Counted from the stretch's first letter, positions 50,159-61,528 are shown. The stretch is 64,000 bases of DNA from Mumia xiangluensis (GCF_010994095.1 NZ_WJYO01000001.1:992001-1056000), one strand, 5' to 3'. The notes: generated by a model from the letters alone, not told the origin. Program-made: numbers and translations.

Positions 50159-51373
50159 GGGACGGGACGCCGGCGGGAGGATGCGCCCGCGCACCTCGCC
50201 GAGGGAGACGGTGCCCGCTCGTGCGCGGAGGACGACCTCGTCGCCGTCGCGCAAGAACGTCCGCTCCTCGCCGCCGAGGCTCCACGGCTCGCGCCCACCC
50301 CACGAGAGCTCGAGGAACGACCCCACCTGCTCCCGCTCCGGGCCGGACACCGTCCCCGACGCGAAGAGGTCTCCGGTCCGCAGTGACGCGCCGTTGCTGG
50401 TGAGGTGGGCGAGCATCTGTGCGGGACCCCAGTACGTGGTGCGGTACGGGGGTCGGCTGACGACCTCGCCGTCGACCTCGACCTCGAGCGCGAGGTCGTA
50501 CCCCGCTGGCTCCTCGACCTGCAGGTACGGCAGGGGTGGCGGGTCCTGCCCGGGCAGCGGGACGCGCGCGGGCTCGAGTGCGGCGAGCGGTGTGACCCAC
50601 GCCGAGACCGAGGTGGCGAACGACTTGCCGAGGAATGGGCCGAGCGGCACGTACTCCCACGCCTGGATGTCGCGCGCCGACCAGTCGTTGAGGAGGACGA
50701 CACCGAAGACGTGATCGGCGAACGCGCTGGTGGGCACCGCCTCTCCGAGCCTGCTGGGCGTGCCGACGACGAAGCCGACCTCGGCTTCGACGTCGAGCCG
50801 CGTGCTCAGACCGTACGAGGGTGCGGGGTCGTCCGGAGCCTTGCGCTGGCCGGTCGGACGTACGACGTCGGTCCCGGAGACGACGACGGTGCCGGCCCGG
50901 CCGTGGTAGGCGACGGGGAGGTGGCGCCAGTTCGGCAGCAGCGGCTCGGCGTCGGGGCGGAAGAGGCGTCCGACGTTGCTCGCGTGATCGAGCGAGCAGT
51001 AGAAGTCGACGTAGTCGGCCACGTCGAACGGCAGGTGCAGGACGACGTCCTCGAGCCGGACCAGGTGCTCGGACACGTGCTGTGCGGCGCTGTCGTGATC
51101 GACGAGCGTGGCCTGCAGCCACCGTCGTACCTCGTCCCACGTCGCCCGCCCCGCCGCCATCAAGGGGTTGAGCGTCCCGCCGCCCACGTGGCCGGCCCAG
51201 CGCTCGTGCCGTACGGCTGCCGCCAGGTCGAGCACGTGGTCCCCGATCCGGACGCCGATGCGGCGTCGGCTCGCCGGACCCTCGGCGCGGAGCCCGAACA
51301 CGCCGTACGGCAGGTGATCGACGTCGTACCCGGACCCTCTGCTGCCGGGCACCCAGCTCGCCGGCGTGCTCAC
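50129..51373 (-). CDS. fahA: Fumarylacetoacetase
   Basis: The 414-residue enzyme has the N-terminal SH3-like domain and the C-terminal FAH domain with the metal/catalytic motifs DFYCSLDHASNVG, VAYHGRAG, DVEAEVGFVVG and LLNDWSARDIQAWEYVPLGP. It hydrolyses fumarylacetoacetate to fumarate and acetoacetate, the last step of tyrosine breakdown. The start is the GTG at 51373, overlapping the upstream gene by four bases (GTGA). Hydrolysis of maleylacetoacetate needs an isomerase that I do not see in this window. Confidence 0.96.
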   Translation of the reverse strand: MSTPASWVPGSRGSGYDVDHLPYGVFGLRAEGPASRRRIGVRIGDHVLDLAAAVRHERWAGHVGGGTLNPLMAAGRATWDEVRRWLQATLVDHDSAAQHVSEHLVRLEDVVLHLPFDVADYVDFYCSLDHASNVGRLFRPDAEPLLPNWRHLPVAYHGRAGTVVVSGTDVVRPTGQRKAPDDPAPSYGLSTRLDVEAEVGFVVGTPSRLGEAVPTSAFADHVFGVVLLNDWSARDIQAWEYVPLGPFLGKSFATSVSAWVTPLAALEPARVPLPGQDPPPLPYLQVEEPAGYDLALEVEVDGEVVSRPPYRTTYWGPAQMLAHLTSNGASLRTGDLFASGTVSGPEREQVGSFLELSWGGREPWSLGGEERTFLRDGDEVVLRARAGTVSLGEVRGRILPPASRPRFVEFGKES

Positions 51374-52341
51374 AGCAGCCCCAGTGCTCGCAGGTCGGCG
51401 ACGGGTTCGGCGATGCTGCACGAGCCGAACGACGTGAACCAGCGGCGCGCCTCCGTCAGCGCGTCCGGGCCGACGGCGTGGACGTCCTCCACGAGCACGT
51501 CTACCGACCGCTCACCGAGGATCGTCGCGACCGTCCGCACGTCGGCTCCGTCCGCGCTCGCGCGGGTCGCCAGCAGCACGTTGAGGAATCCGTGGTGGAC
51601 GAGACCGTCGTCAGGGTCCTCGGCGCGTACGGCGTGGTGCAGGCCGGCAGTGCACTGGAACGCCACTCCCTGAGCGACGAGGCTCGTCACCGCCGTCGCG
51701 AGCTCGTGCGGCGTCGGGAACGCCTCGGGCGTCGGGCCGCCCGTACGGAGCTTGACCCGTACGCCGTGGGTGGACGCGGCGGCGACCGCGTCACGCCACG
51801 CGGTGTCGAGGTCCGCGCCGGCGAGGGGCAGCTCGAGCGCGATGGGTGTCGTATCCCCGATGCCCTTGCGCAGCGTGGCGACGGCCTCGTCCACGGCGTG
51901 TCGGGTGCCGACCGGGACCCGCGCCGCTACGGCAGTGAGCCTCAGGCTCGGTGTCGCCGCAACCTGCGGGCCAGCGGCCGCGAGCTCGTCGGGTGTCCCC
52001 ACCAGTGCGACGTCGAGCGCCTTGTCCGCTGGTTGAGCGTGCGCCCCGTCCGCTGGTTGAGCGTGCGCAGCGAGTCGAAACCCCTCCACCCCGTCCGCTG
52101 GTTGAGCGTGCGCCCCGTCCGCTGGTTGAGCGTGCGCCCCGTCCGCTGGTTGAGCGAGCGAAGCGAGTCGAAACCCCTCCACCCCGTCCGCCGGGAGCAC
52201 GAGTGGTCCCACGAGATCGGCCAGCGCCGACGCGCGGTGCTCCCGGTGCGACTGCACAGCGTCGGGTAGCGATGCATTGCCGGGCGGGAAGACGGCGGCA
52301 TCGTCCACCAGCGCGTGGAGCCACGGGGGAACGGTTGACAT
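51370..52341 (-). CDS. Conserved protein of the homogentisate locus with in-frame repeat insertion
   Basis: The 323-residue protein starts MSTVPPWLHALVDDAAVFPP, a form common beside fahA and hmgA in Actinobacteria; its function is not known. Between LVLPAD (residue about 52) and KALD (about 107) it contains 54 residues made of GVEGFRLASLAQPAD-, GAHAQPAD- and GVEGFRLAAHAQPAD-type units. These are translations of the interspersed repeat, in frame, so the ancestral protein was probably about 269 residues. It is divergent from hmgA and co-transcribed with fahA. Confidence 0.8.
   Translation of the reverse strand: MSTVPPWLHALVDDAAVFPPGNASLPDAVQSHREHRASALADLVGPLVLPADGVEGFRLASLAQPADGAHAQPADGAHAQPADGVEGFRLAAHAQPADGAHAQPADKALDVALVGTPDELAAAGPQVAATPSLRLTAVAARVPVGTRHAVDEAVATLRKGIGDTTPIALELPLAGADLDTAWRDAVAAASTHGVRVKLRTGGPTPEAFPTPHELATAVTSLVAQGVAFQCTAGLHHAVRAEDPDDGLVHHGFLNVLLATRASADGADVRTVATILGERSVDVLVEDVHAVGPDALTEARRWFTSFGSCSIAEPVADLRALGLL
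52027..52178 (+). repeat. Five-copy repeat array inside a coding region
   Basis: Five copies of CGCTGGTTGAGCG occur, two of which continue to GCGAGTCGAAACC. The array is on the plus strand while the host gene is on the minus strand. Its 162-base contribution is a multiple of three and adds no stop codon to the minus frame. Confidence 0.92.
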
Positions 52342-52379
52342 ACCGGCAGCCTAAACCCACGATGTTCTGAAAGGGAATA

Positions 52380-52404
52380 TCGCTTTCCGATAATAGGAAA
52401 GCGA
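52380..52404. promoter_or_regulatory. Nine-base inverted repeat in the hmgA promoter
   Basis: TCGCTTTCC (52380-52388) and GGAAAGCGA (52396-52404) are exact inverted copies seven bases apart, 12 bases before the hmgA start, in a 75-base divergent gap. It is a candidate operator for the IclR or another regulator. It overlaps the likely transcript start, so repression is likely. Confidence 0.65.
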
Positions 52405-52416
52405 GAGGAGGTCGCC

Positions 52417-53628
52417 ATGACCTACTACCGTCAGGTCGGCAGGGTCCCCCGCCAGCGCCACACTCAGCTGCGCAACGATGACGGCGCGCTGCACTACGAG
52501 GAGCTGATGGGTGAGGAGGGGTTCTCGTCGGACTCGTCCCTGCTCTATCACCGCGGTGTTCCTCATGCGGTGAGCGCGAGCGAGGTCTGGGAGCTGCCCG
52601 ATCTGGCCACGACTGCGAACCATCCGCTGCGGCTGATCCATCTCACGCTGCACGACCTGTTCGACGAGACCGAGGCCAAGGCGCTCGATCCGGTCACCGG
52701 GCGGCGGCTCGTGCTGGGCAACGGCGACGTGCGGATCTCGTACGTGGTGGCTGGCGAGTCGTCGCCGTACTACCGCAACGCGGTCGGAGACGAGTGCGTG
52801 TTCGTCGAGGCGGGGACGGGCGTGGTCGAGACCGTGTTCGGTGTCGTGCCGTACCGGGCGGGTGACTACGTCCTGATCCCGCGGGCGACCACGCACCGAT
52901 GGGTGCCGGCTGAGCTCAGCCGTCTGTACGCGATCGAGGCCAACAGCCACATCGCGCCACCGAAACGCTATCTCTCGCGGTATGGGCAGCTGCTCGAGCA
53001 CGCCCCGTACTGTGAGCGCGACCTGCACGGACCCGAGGAACCGTTCGTCGTCGAGGGAACCGATGTCGAGGTGTTGGTGAAGCACCGTGGGCGGGGCCCG
53101 TCGGGGATCGTGGGGACGCGGCTGACGTACGCCACCCACCCGTTCGACGTGGTCGGCTGGGACGGGTGTCTGTATCCGTACACGTTCAACATCGAGGACT
53201 ACATGCCGATCACCGGCAAGGTCCACCAGCCGCCGCCGGTGCACCAGGTCTTCGAGGGCTACAACTTCGTGGTCTGCAACTTCCTGCCGCGCAAGGTCGA
53301 CTACCACCCGCTGTCGATCCCGGTGCCGTACTACCACTCCAATGTCGACTCCGACGAGGTGATGTTCTACGTCGGTGGGGACTACGAGGCGCGTAAGGGG
53401 ACGGGGATCGGTGTCGGCTCGATCTCGTTGCATCCGGGTGGGATCGCGCACGGTCCGCAGCCCGGCGCGGTCGAGGCGTCGATCGGTGTGCACGAGTTCG
53501 ACGAGGTCGCGGTCATGGTCGACACGTTCCGTCCGCTGGAGATCGGGGAGGCCGGAGCAGCGACCGACGACCACGTGTACGGCACCGCCGCCGCCCGAGC
53601 GCTCAGCGACCGCCCCTCCGCCGGTTGA
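52417..53628 (+). CDS. hmgA: Homogentisate 1,2-dioxygenase
   Basis: The 403-residue enzyme has the cupin-like C-terminal iron site PVHQVFEGYNFVVCNFLP, YYHSNVDSDEVMFYVGGDY and SLHPGGIAHGP. It opens homogentisate with O2 to maleylacetoacetate in tyrosine breakdown. The ATG at 52417 follows GAGGAGG. The last residues (DRPSAG) and the TGA at 53626-53628 are encoded by the first copy of an interspersed repeat, so the native C-terminus has been replaced or extended. Confidence 0.96.
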   Translation: MTYYRQVGRVPRQRHTQLRNDDGALHYEELMGEEGFSSDSSLLYHRGVPHAVSASEVWELPDLATTANHPLRLIHLTLHDLFDETEAKALDPVTGRRLVLGNGDVRISYVVAGESSPYYRNAVGDECVFVEAGTGVVETVFGVVPYRAGDYVLIPRATTHRWVPAELSRLYAIEANSHIAPPKRYLSRYGQLLEHAPYCERDLHGPEEPFVVEGTDVEVLVKHRGRGPSGIVGTRLTYATHPFDVVGWDGCLYPYTFNIEDYMPITGKVHQPPPVHQVFEGYNFVVCNFLPRKVDYHPLSIPVPYYHSNVDSDEVMFYVGGDYEARKGTGIGVGSISLHPGGIAHGPQPGAVEASIGVHEFDEVAVMVDTFRPLEIGEAGAATDDHVYGTAAARALSDRPSAG

Positions 53629-53810
53629 GCGCCCCCTCTCCCGCTGGTTGAGCGAGCTCCTTCCCGCTGGTTGAGCGAGCGAAGCGAGTCGAAACCCTCA
53701 CCCGTCGAGCGCCCCCTCTCCCGCTGGTTGAGCGAGCGAAGCGAGTCGAAACCCCCGCCGGTCGAGCGCCCCCTTCCCGCTGGTTGAGCGAGCGAAGCGA
53801 GTCGAAACCC
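53619..53810 (+). repeat. 3'-end repeat array after hmgA
   Basis: Several copies of C(C/T)GGTTGAGCG occur, at least three full-length with AGCGAAGCGAGTCGAAACC, separated by CCCGTCGAGCGCCCC-type spacers. They run in the same orientation as hmgA and provide its stop codon. The stop of the convergent GIY-YIG gene begins on the next base (53811). Confidence 0.93.
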
Positions 53811-54098
53811 TCACCCCGGCTCCACCCTGTGCTTCCCGAGCCCCTTGAGTCCCTCGAAGTCCCGCCGGATCAGGGCTTCACGCTTCACGCGTGACCACCC
53901 CTGGATTCGCTTCTCCCAGGCGTACGCCTCGGCGATCGAGTCGGTCTCCTCGAAGAAGACGAGCTCGACCGGGCGCCGAGTGCGCGTGTAGGTGGCGCCA
54001 GAGCCCGCATTGTGCTGGTCGACACGCGCTGCCAGGTTGCGGGTGCTGCCGACGTAGTAGCTCCCGTCGGCGCATCGAAGGATGTAGACCCATGCCAT
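53811..54098 (-). CDS. GIY-YIG endonuclease domain protein flanked by repeat arrays
   Basis: The 95-residue protein is a single GIY-YIG domain: WVYILRCADGSYYVGST (the two motif strands), Arg in RNLAARVDQHNAG, and Glu in EAYAWEKRIQGWSR, the metal-binding Glu. Relatives (UvrC-like, YhbQ type) may cut or process DNA, but cellular roles are unclear. The start is the ATG at 54098; the frame upstream (MSERSESKP) is translated repeat and is rejected. Arrays of the same repeat lie on both sides in opposite orientation. Confidence 0.88.
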   Translation of the reverse strand: MAWVYILRCADGSYYVGSTRNLAARVDQHNAGSGATYTRTRRPVELVFFEETDSIAEAYAWEKRIQGWSRVKREALIRRDFEGLKGLGKHRVEPG

Positions 54099-54145
54099 GG
54101 GATGAACTGTGGCGTCTCTTGAGGTGTGAGCGGTGGTTGTCCACA

Positions 54146-54304
54146 GGGGTTTCGACTCGCTTCGCTCGCTCAACCAGCGGACGAGGGGCGCTCGACCGGC
54201 GGGGTTTCGACTCGCTTCGCTCGCTCAACCAGCGGACGAGGGGCGCTCGACCAGCGGACGGCGGGGCGCTCAACCAGCGGACCTGCGCTCGCTCAACCAG
54301 CGGG
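54146..54304 (-). repeat. 3'-end repeat array between the MFS and GIY-YIG genes
   Basis: Full copies reading GGTTTCGACTCGCTTCGCTC then GCTCAACCAGCGG alternate with short CGCTC(A/G)ACCAGCGGAC units. The orientation matches the upstream MFS gene (minus strand), and the TGA of that gene (54293-54295) lies in the array. It is inverted relative to the array at 53619-53810. Confidence 0.93.
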
Positions 54305-55699
54305 AGGGAGCGGCGGGTCGACGAGCCGCGGCACCAGCGTCGCGCCGTACAGCGCCAGACCAACGGGCACGGCGAGGATCGTCGCCAACGCGGCCGCAGA
54401 TGCTGCCCCTGCCGCGAGGAGTGCACCGGCGAACGAGATGTAGAGCGACTGGGCAACCGTGGCGGAGAGCATCGCGGCTGCCGACATCCGTCCCTGGGTG
54501 TCCGGGGGCGTGAGCGTCAGCACGTGGTTGGCAAGCGTCGGGGACCCGATCCCCATTCCTGTCCCAGCGAGCGCCCACAGTGCGAGGCCGAGCCAGACCG
54601 GGACGGCGTCGAGAGCGACCAGTACGGGACCGGTGACCCCTGCGGCGATCAGGCAGAACGACACCCGCATCCGGCCCACGGTCGTGGTGCGGCGTTGGAC
54701 GGTCCCCGTCCCGTTGAGCTGTGACCCGGCTGCCCAGGACAGACCGGTGATCGTCAGGCTGGCGCCCGCGAGCGTCGCCCCGAGTCCGTGTGTCTGCGTC
54801 AGCATGAGAGGGATGAAGGCGCCGGCTCCCGCGAAGGCTGAGGCCTGCACGCCGCGGAGCGCGACGGTCGCCGGGACACCGGGCCGGAGCCGGAGCGTGC
54901 CACGCGGCAGCACCCGGCGCGCGCCGAGGGCAACCATCGGCGTACCGATCGCCAGGGCGAGAACTCCGGCGTACCGGAGGGTGTCGTCGGTCGCCGCCGG
55001 ACCCCCGAACGCCAGCGCACCGAGGCCGATCCCGATGAGCACCGCCGAGCCGATCGCCGCGCGGTCGGTCGCCGCGGCGTCCTGGACGTCCTGGGCGGAG
55101 GAGCGCAGGCGTCGCAACGACGGTGCGAGGCACAGCGCGGCCGGCGCCATCAGCACGACCGCCGCCGCGAAGACCGCACGCCAGCCCATGTGCTCGGCGA
55201 TCGCCCCCGCGACCGGCGGGCCGACGAGCGACGGAAGCACCCACGCCGTGGCGATGGCGCCGAACATCGCTGGGCGGAGCGCGGCGGGCAACATCCGCGC
55301 GACCATCACCGTGAGCGCGACGTCGAGGAGTGCCTCGGCGACGCCCGCGGCGAGCCGCCCCGCGATGAACACGCCGATCGTCGGTGCGGCCGCCATCGCG
55401 AGCTGCGAGACGGCGAACACACCCATGCCTGCCACGAGCGCGGGCGCCGGACCACGGCGGTCGCACCACTGTCCGGCCGCGACCATCGCGATCACCGAGG
55501 CAGCGAGGGGAGCCGCCGCTGCGGTCCCGAACAGGCCGAGGCCGTCGAGCCGCTCGGTGACAGTCGGGAGGATCGCGATCGTGGCCCGGTTCTCGAAGGC
55601 CCCGAGCGTGACGAGCGCGAGAGCGCCGATGACGAACGGGAGGTGGCGGGGGTCGCGGAGCCGAGCGGGCGCTGTCGGACGCGAGACGGAGAGGGTCAC
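54293..55699 (-). CDS. MFS drug/metabolite transporter
   Basis: The protein has about twelve to fourteen hydrophobic spans and an MFS start (FVIGALALVTLGAFENRATI, then the loop GQWCDRRGPAPALVAG). It is probably a proton-driven exporter. I place the start at GTG 55699 (468 residues) because a MerR-type palindrome covers the alternative GTG at 55726, and a TTGACT at 55731-55736 would put the transcript start near 55699. The last residues (PLPPAG) and the stop are encoded by a repeat copy. Confidence 0.82.
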   Translation of the reverse strand: MTLSVSRPTAPARLRDPRHLPFVIGALALVTLGAFENRATIAILPTVTERLDGLGLFGTAAAAPLAASVIAMVAAGQWCDRRGPAPALVAGMGVFAVSQLAMAAAPTIGVFIAGRLAAGVAEALLDVALTVMVARMLPAALRPAMFGAIATAWVLPSLVGPPVAGAIAEHMGWRAVFAAAVVLMAPAALCLAPSLRRLRSSAQDVQDAAATDRAAIGSAVLIGIGLGALAFGGPAATDDTLRYAGVLALAIGTPMVALGARRVLPRGTLRLRPGVPATVALRGVQASAFAGAGAFIPLMLTQTHGLGATLAGASLTITGLSWAAGSQLNGTGTVQRRTTTVGRMRVSFCLIAAGVTGPVLVALDAVPVWLGLALWALAGTGMGIGSPTLANHVLTLTPPDTQGRMSAAAMLSATVAQSLYISFAGALLAAGAASAAALATILAVPVGLALYGATLVPRLVDPPLPPAG

Positions 55700-55716
55700 C
55701 CGACGAGGGTCGTTGC

Positions 55717-55730
55717 TCAAGTGCACTTGA
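55717..55730. promoter_or_regulatory. Perfect palindrome TCAAGTGCACTTGA, MerR-type operator
   Basis: The 14-base palindrome lies directly downstream of TTGACT on the minus strand, the place where MerR-family activators bind (between -35 and -10). No merR gene is visible in this window. It is predicted to control the MFS gene. Confidence 0.65.
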
Positions 55731-55740
55731 AGTCAAGGGT

Positions 55741-55954
55741 GGGGTTTCGACTCGCTTCGCTCGCTCAACCAGCGGAGGGAGGGGGTCGCTCAACCAGCGG
55801 AGGGAGGGAGCTCGCTCAACCGGCGGAGGGGGGTTTCGACTCGCTTCGCTCGCTCAACCGGCGGAGGGAGGGAGCTCGCTCAACCGGCGGAGGTGGGGTT
55901 TCGACTCGCTTCGCTCGCTCAACCAGCGAGGGAGGGAGCTCGCTCAACCAGCGG
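55741..55954 (-). repeat. 3'-end repeat array after the formamidase gene
   Basis: Three long copies of GGTTTCGACTCGCTTCGCTC then GCTCAACC(A/G)GCG are interleaved with short AGCTCGCTCAACC-(A/G)GCGG units. The orientation follows the formamidase gene on the minus strand, whose TAG lies ten bases away (55964-55966). Confidence 0.93.
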
Positions 55955-55963
55955 GGGCGGGGG

Positions 55964-58189
<2,226 letters not shown>

Positions 58190-58210
58190 CGCCGGTCCCG
58201 CCCGTACCGG

Positions 58211-60100
58211 TCACGGTGTGACGATCGCGAACGCGTCGTCCGGATCGTCGAGGGCTCCGATCAAGGCGGCGAGCGCGCCCGCGTCGCCCGCGACCTGGAC
58301 GCCCGCTGCTTCCAGGTCGCCTCCGCCGACTGCCTGGAGCAGCCCGATCTTCGTCGCCGTCAGCGTCGCCTGGGCGTCTCCCTCGCTGTCGAGCACGAGG
58401 TCGCTCCTTCGGTGGACGAGGACGCCGTTGCGCAGCGTGAGGCGGTAGGTCTCCTCCAGGTCGGTGATCGACAGGTCGATGGAGACGTCGAGGTCCCACA
58501 CCCGCGGCCCGTTGACGCGGATCGCCATCGAGTCGAACAGCTGGCTCGGGCTGAGCTGCGCGAGGATCGACGGTGCGTCGCTCGCGGTCGGGGTGCCGAA
58601 GTTGCTGCCGCGCAGCTCGGTGGCGCCGGAGAGGAAGAAGTTGCGCCAGGTCGCGTTCTCGGCGCCGTACGCGAGCTGCTCGAGGGTGTCGGCGTAGAGG
58701 TCGCGCGCGGCGGCGTGACTCTCGTCGGTGAACACCGCGTGGTCCAGCAGCGTCGCGGCCCAGCGGAAGTCACCGTCGTCGAAGGCGGCTCGGGCCAGGG
58801 AGACGACGTTGTCGATCCCGCCCATCGCCCCCACGTACCGCTTGGCCTGCTCCGCCGGAGGGTGCGGCCACAGACGTGCCGGGTTGCCGTCGAACCAGCC
58901 CATGTAGCGCTGGTAGACCGCCTTCACGTTGTGGCTGACCGAGCCGTAGTAGCCCCGCGTGTGCCAGGCGTTCTCCAACGCGGGCGGCAGCGTGATCTCC
59001 TCGGCGATCTCGGCCCCGGTGAGTCCGGTGTTGAGCATGCGCAGCGTCTGGTCGTGCAGGTAGGCGTACAGGTCGCGCTGCTGCGAGAGGAACGTCAGCA
59101 CGCGGTCCGTGTCCCAGGTCGGCCAGTGGTGCGACGCGAACAGGACGTCGGTGCGCTCGCCGTACAGCGCGATGGCCTCGGTGAGGTACTGCGCCCAGAT
59201 GTGTGGGTCGCGTACGAGGGCGCCGCGGAGCGTGAGGAGGTTGTGCAGGTTGTGGGTCGCGTTCTCGGCCATGCACAGCGCGCGCCAGCGCGGGAAGTAG
59301 AAGTGCATCTCCGACGGCGCCTCGGTCCCCGGTGCCATCTGGAACTCGATCTCGACGCCGTCGATCGTGCGCGTCTCACCCGTCTCGCTGATCGTGACCG
59401 TCGGCACGATGAGGCCGGGATGCCCGGTCGAGACGGTGGGTCCGAGACCGGCGTTCAGCTGGCCGGCGGGACCGCGATCCAGGGCCGCCCCGTACATGTA
59501 GGCGGCTCGACGGCCCATGGCCGTGCCGGCGTACACGTTCTCCGCGATCGCGTGCTCGAGGAAGCCCTCGGGAGCGATGACCTGCACCTTCCCCGAGTCG
59601 ACCTCGTCCTGCGTGACCACCCCGAAGACGCCGCCGAAGTGATCGATGTGGCTGTGCGTGTAGATGATGGCGACGACGGGGCGGTCGCCACGTTGCGCGC
59701 GATAGAGCTCGAGCGCGGCTGCGGCGGTCTCCGCGGAGATCAGCGGGTCGATCACGATCAGCCCGGTGTCGCCCTCGACGAACGTGATGTTGGAGAGGTC
59801 GAGGCCCCGCCCCTGGTAGATCCCCTCGACGACCTCGTACAGCCCCTGCTTGGACGTCAGCTGCGCCTGCCGCCAGAGGCTCGGGTTCACCGTGGTCGGC
59901 GCATCGCCCTGGTGCACGAACGCGTAGTCGTCGGAGCTCCACACCACCCGCCCGTCCTCGGCCCGGACGACACCAGGGTCGAGAGCGACGAGGAAGCCGC
60001 GGTCGGCGTCCTCGAAGTCCTGCCGGTCGGACAGCGGCAACGATGTCAGCAGGTCGGCGTGGGCCGACTCGATCGAGGGTGTCGGGGGCTTGGGCTGCAT
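58211..60100 (-). CDS. Alkyl sulfatase, MBL-fold (SdsA1/BDS1 type)
   Basis: The 629-residue protein has a metallo-beta-lactamase domain with [10 protein letters not shown] (His149, His151, Asp153, His154), the second metal-site segment [11 protein letters not shown] and ASHHWPTWD, a central helical dimerisation domain (about 390-510) and a C-terminal SCP2-like domain (about 520-629). This is the type III alkylsulfatase layout, which hydrolyses alkyl sulfates such as SDS to alcohol and sulfate. There is no clear signal peptide at the chosen ATG (60100, preceded by GGAGGAACC), unlike secreted SdsA1, so it probably acts inside the cell. It is divergent from ppgK. Confidence 0.93.
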   Translation of the reverse strand: MQPKPPTPSIESAHADLLTSLPLSDRQDFEDADRGFLVALDPGVVRAEDGRVVWSSDDYAFVHQGDAPTTVNPSLWRQAQLTSKQGLYEVVEGIYQGRGLDLSNITFVEGDTGLIVIDPLISAETAAAALELYRAQRGDRPVVAIIYTHSHIDHFGGVFGVVTQDEVDSGKVQVIAPEGFLEHAIAENVYAGTAMGRRAAYMYGAALDRGPAGQLNAGLGPTVSTGHPGLIVPTVTISETGETRTIDGVEIEFQMAPGTEAPSEMHFYFPRWRALCMAENATHNLHNLLTLRGALVRDPHIWAQYLTEAIALYGERTDVLFASHHWPTWDTDRVLTFLSQQRDLYAYLHDQTLRMLNTGLTGAEIAEEITLPPALENAWHTRGYYGSVSHNVKAVYQRYMGWFDGNPARLWPHPPAEQAKRYVGAMGGIDNVVSLARAAFDDGDFRWAATLLDHAVFTDESHAAARDLYADTLEQLAYGAENATWRNFFLSGATELRGSNFGTPTASDAPSILAQLSPSQLFDSMAIRVNGPRVWDLDVSIDLSITDLEETYRLTLRNGVLVHRRSDLVLDSEGDAQATLTATKIGLLQAVGGGDLEAAGVQVAGDAGALAALIGALDDPDDAFAIVTP

Positions 60101-60199
60101 GGTTCCTCCAGTAGCGACGAGACACGGCAACTGTGGCCGATCTGCCGAGGTCCGCAACCCGACCGGCGCGCTGCGCCTCGGAGTGGCACGTTGGTGCTC

Positions 60200-60961
60200 A
60201 TGAGCAAGCACGCACGTCCGATCGGTGTGGACGTCGGCGGCAGCGGGATCAAGGGCGCGCCCGTCGACCTGAACAAGGGCGAGTTCGCCGACGACCGGCT
60301 CCGGATCGACACGCCCAAGGAGTCGACGCCGGACGCGGTCGCCGACGTGATCGCGGAGATCGTGGACCATTTCGCGAAGGACGACCGGAAGGTTCCCGTG
60401 GGCATCACGGTTCCGGCGGTCGTGACGCGTGGGCTCGTCCGTACGGCCGCGAACATCGACCGCAGCTGGATCGGCACCGACGCCGTACGCCTCCTCAGCG
60501 ACCGTCTGAACCGGCAGGTCGTCGTCACGAACGACGCGGATGCGGCGGGGATCGGCGAGCTGGAGTACGGCGCCGGTCGCGGCACGTCAGGCCTGGTCAT
60601 CATGACGACGCTCGGCACCGGGATCGGGACTGCGCTCATCAACGACGGCGAGCTGGTGCCCAACAGCGAGCTCGGCCACCTGCGCATCGACGGCGAGGAC
60701 GCCGAGAAGTCCACCTCGTCCGCCGCACGGGAGAACGAGGACCTCTCGTGGGAGGAGTGGGCCGAGCGCCTCCAGCGCTACTACGCGCGCCTCGAGGACC
60801 TCCTCTGGCCCGACCTGTTCATCGTCGGAGGCGGGGTCGCCAAGCACGCCGACCAGTTCCTGCCGCTGCTGCACCTGCGCGCGCCGATCGTCGCCGCGCG
60901 CCTCGGCAACGCCGCCGGCATCATCGGCGCGGCGTTCCTCGCGTCACGCGCGCAGGGCTGA
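60200..60961 (+). CDS. ppgK: Polyphosphate glucokinase
   Basis: The 253-residue ROK-type kinase has the phosphate loop [19 protein letters not shown] (the KGAPVDL block is the polyphosphate-glucokinase mark), [13 protein letters not shown] and [11 protein letters not shown]. It phosphorylates glucose with polyphosphate or ATP. The ATG at 60200 lacks a ribosome binding site (CGTTGGTGCTC precedes it), which suggests a leaderless message. Confidence 0.95.
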   Translation: MSKHARPIGVDVGGSGIKGAPVDLNKGEFADDRLRIDTPKESTPDAVADVIAEIVDHFAKDDRKVPVGITVPAVVTRGLVRTAANIDRSWIGTDAVRLLSDRLNRQVVVTNDADAAGIGELEYGAGRGTSGLVIMTTLGTGIGTALINDGELVPNSELGHLRIDGEDAEKSTSSAARENEDLSWEEWAERLQRYYARLEDLLWPDLFIVGGGVAKHADQFLPLLHLRAPIVAARLGNAAGIIGAAFLASRAQG

Positions 60962-60967
60962 CTCCCG

Positions 60968-61456
60968 TCACGTCGCCTGGAGCCCGCTCTCGGTGGCGCC
61001 GTCGGCGGAGTCGTCCGCGTCGTAGGTGAAGAACGAGATCCGTCCGTCGACCTCGAGGACGGCGATCTCGACGTCGGAGAGACGGCGTACGCCCTGTTCA
61101 CGCGCCGAGGTCACCAGGTCCTCGAGGGCGAGCCGCTGGTCCTTCAGCACCTTCATGCGCGGCTCTCCGTCGCGCATGACCACGACGGGCGATCCCTTGA
61201 TGAAGCGCAGCCGGTCGGGGAAGCGCCACGACAGCCAGGACAACGAGACCGTCAACAGCGTGAACGTGCCCACCGCGAGCACGGCACCGGTGATGGAGGT
61301 GTCCTGCTGGGTGACGGCGCCCTGGACGAGGTCTCCCATGACGATGAAGAGCACCAGCTCGAACGTGCTCAGCTCGCCGAGGGTGGAGCGGCCGACGGCT
61401 CGTGTGATGAGCCAGAGGAAGACGAAGACGATGATCGCGCGGACGACGATCTCCAT
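60968..61456 (-). CDS. DUF421 (YetF-like) membrane protein
   Basis: The 162-residue protein has three N-terminal spans (IIVFVFLWLITRAVGR, LSTFELVLFIVMGDLVQGAV, AVLAVGTFTLLTVSLSWL) followed by a soluble domain (KGSPVVVMRDGEPRMKVLKD, RRLSDVEIAVLEVDGRISFF). Members such as YetF affect spores or phospholipids in Bacillus, but no general role is known. It is convergent with ppgK and follows a small membrane-anchored protein gene after a 72-base spacer rich in GGTGGTGCGG repeats. Confidence 0.88.
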   Translation of the reverse strand: MEIVVRAIIVFVFLWLITRAVGRSTLGELSTFELVLFIVMGDLVQGAVTQQDTSITGAVLAVGTFTLLTVSLSWLSWRFPDRLRFIKGSPVVVMRDGEPRMKVLKDQRLALEDLVTSAREQGVRRLSDVEIAVLEVDGRISFFTYDADDSADGATESGLQAT

Positions 61457-61528
61457 CGTCGGCCTCCCTTCTCTGCGGTGGTGCGGTGGTGCTGCGGTCC
61501 TGGGGTACGGCGGTGGTGCGGTCGAGCG

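Noticed and set aside
50133-51140. Longer IclR protein
   Set aside because: The extension is an alternate frame of fahA; the helix-turn-helix starts normally after the ATG at 50132.
54099-54173. Upstream start for the GIY-YIG gene
   Set aside because: The added residues are the translation of repeat DNA and are not part of the nuclease fold.
53619-55954. Mobile element carrying the GIY-YIG and MFS genes between repeats
   Set aside because: No transposase, no target-site duplication and arrays of different length and composition; I keep only the nuclease-repeat association as a hypothesis.
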